Assembly (NCBI GenBank): GCA_003221435.1
Contig: QHRS01000259.1
Span: 1-7,752, forward strand
Direction: 5' to 3'
Length of the DNA: 7,752 nt
From: Candidatus Rokuibacteriota bacterium
Lineage (GTDB): Bacteria; Methylomirabilota; Methylomirabilia; Rokubacteriales; CSP1-6
The position numbers were made by a program, and so were the translations under genes. Each line of letters begins with the position of its first letter. The first letter of the stretch is position 1. Under the pieces are notes generated by a model. That model did no database searches and was not told where the DNA came from. It saw only the letters and a program-made list of their open reading frames with translations. Shown here piece after piece: positions 1-5,322 of the stretch.

Positions 1-203
1 CGGGCGACCGCGTTCGGGTGGGCGTTGACGTGGAAGGACAGCGCCAACTCGTCCAACTCGTCGAAGGCGATCAGCGCCCAGTTACCGACGACGAGCGCCT
101 CCAGCTCTTCCTCGATGGTCACGCCGCCCTCGAACTCGTCCGAGTCCCGCGCCAGATCGTAGAGGCTCCGGAGTCGGCTCAGCTTCTCCTCACTCGGCGC
201 CAT
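1..203 (-). CDS. Small acidic protein of unknown function, N-terminal part only
   Basis: I do not recognise this protein. An open frame starts at an ATG (203-201) and runs off the window edge after 67 codons, so only the N-terminus is visible. It begins MAPSEEKLSRLRSLYDLARD and continues with many Glu and Asp residues (for example an EEELEAL stretch around residues 32-38 and FDELDEL around 49-55). It looks soluble and helical, with no signal peptide or membrane segment. Its ATG overlaps the TGA of the upstream aminotransferase by one base (TGATG), and an AAGGG Shine-Dalgarno-like site (214-210) lies six bases before the start. Both features support a real, translationally coupled third gene of the minus-strand operon. 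Its function cannot be inferred beyond that association. Confidence 0.6.
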   Translation of the reverse strand, partial: MAPSEEKLSRLRSLYDLARDSDEFEGGVTIEEELEALVVGNWALIAFDELDELALSFHVNAHPNAVA

Positions 204-1499
204 CACCGGCCCTTGAACGCGTCGTCCGCCCCCATTGCGACGAACGCCCGCTCATACGCGCTGATCGTGCGCGCGATGTCGGCGTCGGTGTGCACGGCCG
301 ACACAAAGCCGTGGTTCAGCGAACAGTCCACGCCCTCGTTGATCAGCGCGCAGCGGAGGAGGTGGTAGAGATCCGCGCGCCGCGGACGGTCGAAGCCGGC
401 GAGCCCGGGCTTGCCCTCGAACGAGACGTGGTAGATCGACGCCTCGCCGTAGACAGCGCCCGGCACGCCCGCCTTCTTTATCGCGTCCGAGAGACCGCGG
501 CGGATCTCTTCCCCGGCTTTGCTCGCGCGGGCCTGCAGCGCGCCGTCCGCGCAGATCTCAAGCGTCGCGATCGCCGCCGCGGCCGAGACCGGGTTCGCGT
601 TGAAGGTGCCGGCGTGCGCGACCCGTTCGCTCCGGTCCCATGCGGGATCGCCGCGGTGGGCGATCAGCGACATCACCTCGCGCCGGCCGCAGACGGCGCC
701 GCCCGGCAGCCCGCCCGCGACGATCTTCGCGAGCGTCGTCAAGTCGGGGACGACGTTGAAGTAGGCCTGCGCGCCGCCCGGGGCGTAGCGGAAGCCCGTG
801 ATCACCTCGTCGAAGATCAGCACGACGCCGTGACGCTTCGTCAGGGCGCGCAGCTCCTGGAGGTACCCGGGGATCGTCGGGGTAGTACCCGCCTGGCCGC
901 CGGCCGGCTCGATGATCACGCCGGCGACGTCGCCGCGCTGCAGCAGCGTCTCGACGGCCTTGCTGTCGTTCGGCGGGCAGAGGAGCACCTGATCGAGCGT
1001 CGCGCCCGGGACGCCGGCCGAGAGCGGCACCTCGAAGGGCGGGTGGACCCCGGCCGCAACGCCGTCGTGCCAGCCGTGAAAGTGGCCCTGGAACTTCACG
1101 ATCTTCGACTGTCCCGTGAAGGCGCGCGTCAGCCGGATCGCCAGGTGCGTCGCCTCGGTGCCCGACATCGTGAACCGCACCATCTCGGCCGAGGGAACGA
1201 GCTGCCGCACCAGCTCGGCCCACCGCACCTCCAGCTCGTGCGACGCGCCGAGGTGCGTGCCGCGCGCGGCCTGATCCTGGATCGCTCTGACGACCGCGGG
1301 ATGACAGTGACCGAGCAAGAGCGCGCCACTGGCCGTCCACGTCCCACTTGCGCGCCCCGGAGGCGCGATCCACGTAGATCGGAAAGGGCCGCAAGTGGCG
1401 GATGTCGTGGGTGACGCCGCCGGGGATGACCTGCCGCGCCCGTTCGTACAGCGCCGCCGCCTTTGGATGGAGTTGCCGGTATCTCTCCTCGATGGTCAC
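203..1499 (-). pseudogene. Class III PLP aminotransferase, glutamate-1-semialdehyde aminomutase-like (COG0001), frameshifted
   Basis: This is a fold-type I, PLP-dependent enzyme of the HemL-like group; such enzymes move or transfer an amino group on a small substrate in the cytoplasm. The N-terminus (MTIEERYRQLHPKAAALYER, later RKWDVDG) is in one frame up to about 1329. The rest, from GALLLGHCHPAVV, is in the next frame down to 203. That part carries the SGTEAT phosphate-binding motif, KFQGHFHGWHDG, the IFDEVITGFR motif whose Asp contacts the PLP ring nitrogen, and the Schiff-base Lys of LAKIVAGGLPGG (codon at 727-725). The GTG start at 1499 is favoured because GGGAGG (1511-1506) lies six bases upstream and the start overlaps the cyclase stop as GTGA. 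Motifs such as GTFNANPVSAAAA differ from canonical HemL (GTLSGNP), so a haem role is doubtful. About nine residues are missing at the frame break, so as written the gene is broken. The break may be real or an assembly error. Confidence 0.85.
1328..1329 (-). other. Apparent ~26-base deletion junction in the aminotransferase gene
   Basis: Reading the minus strand, the first frame is family-like up to DVDGQ (last codon CAG, 1331-1329). The second frame is family-like from GALLLGHCHP (first codon GGC, 1327-1325), with one orphan T at 1328. Relatives usually have about nine residues here, roughly RYVDYWMGH, between the two blocks. Removing 26 bases from such an ancestor (nine codons minus the last T of a CAT) gives exactly the observed bases and the observed frame offset. 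The length is inferred from family memory, not from an alignment. Confidence 0.65.
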
Positions 1500-2350
1500 C
1501 GTCGGCCTCCCAGCGTCCGCATGAGCTCCACTATACCCGCGTGGGCGTCCAAAGGCACCCCGTCGACGGTCGGCTCCCGCCGCCGGGTGATGCCATCCAC
1601 CGCCCCGGCGCCGACGCAGTGCTCGATCATCCGTCGCTCGTCCGCGGCGGTGTGGAGCAGGTCGAGGCCGCTCAGGCGGCGGAGCTGGGCGACGATGCCA
1701 TACGCGCCCCAGTTCGACACCCCCGCGACCACGAGATGGTCGACCTTGACCGTCGACACGATCCGCAGCGGAATGCCTGCGGCCGCGAGCGTCCGGCGCG
1801 ACACCCGTCCCATGCCGATCTCGTTGCCACCGTCGCCCACGCCGATCGTCGTCGCGCGCGAGCGAACCAGGAAGAGCCCGTCAATCGCGCGATTCCACGC
1901 CCCGACCGGCTCTCCTCGCGCGCTCCGGTAGACGCCGTCGCCCGCCCGGCCGGGCCGCTCGATCGCCACGAGGTGCGTGGGAGCGATCCGCCCGAGGATC
2001 TCACGTGCCGCGACCTCGGCCTCCGCCTCGGGAAACAGTTCGATCGCGGCCGGCTCGCCGAGCGCAGTCAGCGCCGCCTCGAGCGGGCGCGCGATCACGG
2101 GGTCCGTAACGTACCGCACCCGCGCGCCGAGCCGGCGGAGCGCGCGGCCGAGCACGGCCGCGCCGGGGGGCCCGTCGGTCTCGGGCATGTCGGGGCCGAG
2201 CGCGAAGCCCGTCGTGATCAACACCCGCCGCGCGCGTCTGAGGGCCCGCGCGGCGGCCAGCGCAGCGCCGCGGCGGAAGAACCGATCGATGCCGCGACCG
2301 CCCGGATCGAGAAGCAGGAGCTGATCGATCGGATCGAGAGCGCGCCGCAC
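1496..2350 (-). CDS. D-glutamate cyclase-like protein (DUF4392/PF14336 family)
   Basis: The protein matches the D-glutamate cyclase C-terminal family (PF14336, formerly DUF4392). The family's vertebrate member DGLUCY converts D-glutamate to 5-oxo-D-proline. With the GTG at 2350 it has 284 residues. Recognisable blocks are DPGGRGI (15-21), LITTGF (44-49), PETDGPPGA (56-64), YVTD (80-83), AIERPGRAGDGVY (129-141), VGDGGNEIGMG (171-181), a highly conserved family signature, and VAGVSNWGAYG (208-218). The frame looks complete. It is the first gene of the minus-strand operon, and its TGA overlaps the GTG of the aminotransferase. The start is uncertain. The frame is open much further upstream, but that extension is antisense to the branching enzyme. 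A TTG at 2398 would add 16 residues (beginning LSRETLLSIRDSV). Neither start has a clear ribosome binding site. Substrate specificity is inferred from the family only. Confidence 0.85.
   Translation of the reverse strand: MRRALDPIDQLLLLDPGGRGIDRFFRRGAALAAARALRRARRVLITTGFALGPDMPETDGPPGAAVLGRALRRLGARVRYVTDPVIARPLEAALTALGEPAAIELFPEAEAEVAAREILGRIAPTHLVAIERPGRAGDGVYRSARGEPVGAWNRAIDGLFLVRSRATTIGVGDGGNEIGMGRVSRRTLAAAGIPLRIVSTVKVDHLVVAGVSNWGAYGIVAQLRRLSGLDLLHTAADERRMIEHCVGAGAVDGITRRREPTVDGVPLDAHAGIVELMRTLGGRR
1506..1511 (-). promoter_or_regulatory. Ribosome binding site deciding the aminotransferase start
   Basis: On the minus strand GGGAGG (1511-1506) sits six bases before the GTG at 1499, inside the last codons of the cyclase gene. 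It supports the GTG over any later start and fits coupled translation through the GTGA overlap. Confidence 0.6.
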
Positions 2351-2373
2351 GCCGACGCTTACGCTATCACGAA

Positions 2374-2402
2374 TTGACAGGAGGGTCTCGCGACTCAATA
2401 AT
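2374..2402 (+). promoter_or_regulatory. Near-consensus sigma70-type promoter for the glycogen operon
   Basis: A perfect -35 hexamer TTGACA (2374-2379) is followed by a 17-base spacer and the -10 hexamer AATAAT (2397-2402), one mismatch from TATAAT. This AT-rich island stands out in a roughly 70% GC window and lies in the spacer between the divergent genes. Transcription would be expected to begin around 2408-2411, which is essentially at the ATG of the branching enzyme (2411). The AGGAGGG inside the spacer (2379-2385) lies upstream of that start site, so it would not be in the mRNA and is probably not a functional ribosome binding site. Confidence 0.7.
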
Positions 2403-2410
2403 GACCGAGC

Positions 2411-4117
2411 ATGACACTGATGGGCCATTCCTTCGCGCTCGTGCTCCACACGCACCTTCCGATGGTGATCAATCACGGGCGCTGGCCGCACGGCAGCGAC
2501 TGGCTCACCGAGGCGACCTTCGAGTGCTACCTCCCGCTGCTCGAGACGATGCAGCGCCTCGTCGCCGGAGGGGTGTCGCCGAAGTGGACGATCAACGTGT
2601 CGCCGGTGCTCGCCGAACAGCTCGCGTCGCCCGAGTTCCAGCGGGAGCTGGCGTTCTACGCGGACAATCTCCGCCGCACGTGCGCCGACAGCCGCGCCCA
2701 CTTCGACAGGCAGGGCGACCGCGCGATCGTCGCCCTCACCGGGTTCTGGGAGCAGTTCTACGATCGCATGTGGGAGCTGCACCGGCGGATCAACGGCGAC
2801 ATCCCCGGCGCCCTCGCCGAGCTCCAGCGCGGCGGGCACATCGAGCTGATCACGTGCGCCGCGACCCACGGCTACCTGCCGCTACTCTCCCGCGAGGAAT
2901 CGATCCATCTCCAGCTCCGCACGGCGGTCGAGACTCACCGCCGTCACTTCGGCGTGCCGCCCCGCGGTATCTGGCTGCCCGAGTGCGCCTACCGCCCGCG
3001 CTACGAATGGACGCCGCCGACCGGGCGCGACCGCGGGCGCGAGCGGCGCATGCGGCCGGGCATCGAGGAAATGCTCGCGATCCACGGGCTCGAGTACTTC
3101 GTCGCCGACCATCACGCCGTCGCGGGCGGCCAGCCGATCTACCCCTACCGGGATTTCGTCCGGATGCCGGGCGACCTCGCGCTCGAGACGCCCCAGATGC
3201 TGAGCATGCGCCCGCGCTCGCCCTACCGTCCCTACCGCGTGACGTCGCGGGGCGGGACGGGCCAGGCAGTGGCGTTCATCCGCGATCCGAAGAGCACGCT
3301 GCAGGTGTGGAGCCGCGAGGTCGGCTACCCGGGCGATCCCGCGTACCTCGAGTTTCACAAGAAGCACTTCCCCGGCGGCCTGCGCTTCTGGCGCGTGACC
3401 GACCCGAGCGGCGACCTGGGCACGAAGGCGGTCTACGATCCGGCGACCGCCGCCGAGCACGTCACGCGGCACGCCGAGCATTTCACCGGCCTGGTGCGCG
3501 AGACGCTCGACGGCGCGAACGGCAAGCGGCCCGCCCTCGTGTGCGCGCCGTACGACGCCGAGCTGTTCGGGCACTGGTGGTTCGAGGGGCCGCAGTGGCT
3601 CGAGCACGCCACCCGCGCGCTCGTCGCAGCCGGCGTCGTGCTGCGCACGCTCGGCGAGGCGCTCGATGCGGTTCCGCCGCGCGAAACTCTCGCGCTGCCC
3701 GAGGGCTCGTGGGGCGAGGGCGGCGATCACCGCGTGTGGCTCAACCGCGACACGGAGTGGACGTGGGACCGGGTCTACAGCGCGGAGGGCGAGTGGGCGC
3801 GGGACCTCGCGAAGCTCGAGGACGCGAGCCCCGACCTGCGACGCGTCCTCACTCAGGCCACGCGCGAGCTGCTGCTCCTCGAGGCGTCCGACTGGCAGTT
3901 CCTGATCACGACGTGGGCCGCGCGCGATTACGCCGAGCGCCGGGTCGCCGAGCACTATGCGGAGTTCAAGCGGCTGTCCGAGATCGCACGCAACGTGCGC
4001 CGCGGCGAGCCGCTCGCGCCCGACACGGCCGATACCCTGCGCCGGCTCGAGCGCCAGGACTTCTGCTTCCCCGACCTCGACCCGTCCTGGGCGCTGGGGC
4101 AACCCGCGAAGCGCTGA
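2411..4117 (+). CDS. GH57 1,4-alpha-glucan branching enzyme (with DUF1957-type C-terminal region)
   Basis: A predicted cytoplasmic glycogen branching enzyme (EC 2.4.1.18 type), which cleaves an alpha-1,4 glucan and transfers the piece to form an alpha-1,6 branch. The 568 residues show the GH57 conserved regions in order: HTHLP (13-17), CAATHGYLPLL (149-159), GIWLPECAY (186-194) with the expected nucleophile Glu191, APYDAELFGHWWFEG (379-393) with the expected acid/base Asp382, and DWQFL (494-498) in the helical C-terminal domain. The length fits the TK1436/Thermus-type branching enzymes. It is the first gene of the plus-strand operon, with glgC eight bases downstream. The frame cannot extend upstream because of a TGA at 2402-2404. 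ATG 2411 is chosen, and ATG 2420 (MGHSFALVLH) is an alternative. No ribosome binding site precedes either within normal distance, in keeping with a leaderless transcript. The activity assignment is by family. A 4-alpha-glucanotransferase is less likely given the PYDAELFGHWW and DWQFL context. Confidence 0.92.
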   Translation: MTLMGHSFALVLHTHLPMVINHGRWPHGSDWLTEATFECYLPLLETMQRLVAGGVSPKWTINVSPVLAEQLASPEFQRELAFYADNLRRTCADSRAHFDRQGDRAIVALTGFWEQFYDRMWELHRRINGDIPGALAELQRGGHIELITCAATHGYLPLLSREESIHLQLRTAVETHRRHFGVPPRGIWLPECAYRPRYEWTPPTGRDRGRERRMRPGIEEMLAIHGLEYFVADHHAVAGGQPIYPYRDFVRMPGDLALETPQMLSMRPRSPYRPYRVTSRGGTGQAVAFIRDPKSTLQVWSREVGYPGDPAYLEFHKKHFPGGLRFWRVTDPSGDLGTKAVYDPATAAEHVTRHAEHFTGLVRETLDGANGKRPALVCAPYDAELFGHWWFEGPQWLEHATRALVAAGVVLRTLGEALDAVPPRETLALPEGSWGEGGDHRVWLNRDTEWTWDRVYSAEGEWARDLAKLEDASPDLRRVLTQATRELLLLEASDWQFLITTWAARDYAERRVAEHYAEFKRLSEIARNVRRGEPLAPDTADTLRRLERQDFCFPDLDPSWALGQPAKR

Positions 4118-4821
4118 ACGCCTCGGTGATACGGCGCGCGCGCGTCCTCGGGATGATCATGGCGGGCGGCAGGGGAGAGCGGCTCCATCCGCTCACGCGC
4201 GAGCGTTCGAAACCCGCCGTGCCCTTCGGCGGCCGGCACCGGATCGTCGATTTCGTCCTGTCGAGCTTCGTCAACTCGGCGCTGCTCTCGCTCTACGTGC
4301 TCGTGCAGTACAAGTCGCAGTCGATGATCGAACATCTCCGGCTGGCCTGGCGGGTGGGCGGCCTCGTGCCCGACCACTTCATCACCGTCGTGCCCCCCCA
4401 GATGCGATACGGTGAGAACTGGTACCGCGGCACCGCCGACGCGGTGCTGCAAAACGTCAACCTGATCGACGACTACACCCCCGACCTCGTGGCGATCTTC
4501 GGCGCGGACCACATCTATCGGATGGACATCAACCAGATGATCGCCTTCCACCGGGAGCGCGAGGCGGACGTCACCGTCGCCGCACGTCCGGTGCCGATCG
4601 CCGACGCCTCGAACTACGGCATCCTGGGCGTCGACGCCGAGAGTCGTGTCGTCGATTTCGACGAGAAGCCGCGCCGGCCGAAGCCGATGCCCGGCACTCC
4701 CGAGCGCGCCTACGCCTCGATGGGCAACTACCTCTTCTCCCGCCAGGCGCTCCTGGATGCGCTGCTCGCCGACGCGCGCCGCAGCACAGACCACGACTTC
4801 GGCAAGACGATCATCCCGGAG

Positions 4822-4825
4822 CTAC
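4822..4825 (+). other. Apparent ~41-base deletion junction in glgC
   Basis: The upstream frame is GlgC-like up to IIPEL (codon 4822-4824). The downstream frame is GlgC-like from EVPGVKPYEE (first codon 4826-4828). Relatives normally have a loop of about 14-17 residues here, usually containing a VYAYDF-like segment. The frame change requires loss of a number of bases equal to 2 modulo 3, and 41 fits a typical loop. No homopolymer lies at the junction, so this is not a simple one-base homopolymer error. The exact length is inferred. Confidence 0.65.
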
Positions 4826-5313
4826 GAGGTGCCCGGGGTCAAGCCGTACGAGGAGCTCGGCTACTGGCGCGACATCGGCACGCTCGAAGCCTACTGGCAG
4901 TCGCACATGGACCTGCTCGGCGAGTCGCCGCGCTTCGATCTGGACAACCGGTACTGGCCGATCCGCGCCGGCCGCCACAACGGCCCGCCGGCCCGGATCA
5001 TCGGCGGGGAAGTCGACAACGCGCAGATCGCCGAGGGCTCGCTCATCAAGCGCGCCACGATCCGCAGCTCGATTCTGGGGCGGAGCGTGTGGGTGAACGA
5101 GGGCGCGGTGATCGAGGACTCGATCGTCATGGACAATACGACCGTCGGCAAGGGCGCCCGGCTGCGCCGCGCCATCATCGACCGCTTCAACATCGTCCCC
5201 GCGGACGCGGAGATGGGCTGGGACCCCGCGGAGGACCGGAAGCGCTATCACGTCGAGCCGTCGGGCCTCGTCGTGGTGCCCCGCGGCGGGCGGCGCGAGT
5301 TCCTCTCCGGCCT

Positions 5314-5320
5314 GGAGGAG
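5314..5320 (+). promoter_or_regulatory. Strong Shine-Dalgarno site before the DUF3536 gene
   Basis: GGAGGAG occupies 5314-5320 inside the last codons of glgC. It ends two bases before CTG 5323, and the GGAGG core is four bases away. This is the only good ribosome binding site near the beginning of the DUF3536 frame. Together with the CTGA overlap it points to re-initiation at CTG. It could also be a coincidence of the Glu-Glu codons in glgC. Confidence 0.45.
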
Positions 5321-5322
5321 TT

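Noticed and set aside
1300..1345. Programmed frameshifting in the aminotransferase
   Set aside because: There is no slippery sequence, and residues are missing rather than only shifted, so a deletion explains the data better.
290..1414. A plus-strand frame of 374 codons opposite the aminotransferase
   Set aside because: Arg/Ala/Asp-rich shadow with no motif. The minus strand carries clear PLP-enzyme motifs.
1463..2377. A plus-strand frame of 304 codons opposite the cyclase
   Set aside because: Low-complexity Arg/Pro/Ala composition and antisense to the conserved PF14336 blocks.
2379..2385. AGGAGGG as ribosome binding site of the branching enzyme
   Set aside because: It is 25 bases before ATG 2411 and lies between the -35 and -10 hexamers. 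It is 15 bases before ATG 2401, but that start opens the shadow frame, not the GH57 frame.
2351..2869. Extension of the cyclase frame upstream to an ATG at 2869
   Set aside because: The added 173 residues are antisense to the branching enzyme N-terminus, have shadow composition, and precede the natural family N-terminus.
2882..4102. A minus-strand frame of 406 codons opposite the branching enzyme
   Set aside because: No recognisable motif. The opposite strand encodes all the GH57 regions in one intact frame.
4815..4840. An intron or inserted element in glgC
   Set aside because: Sequence is missing at the junction, not added.
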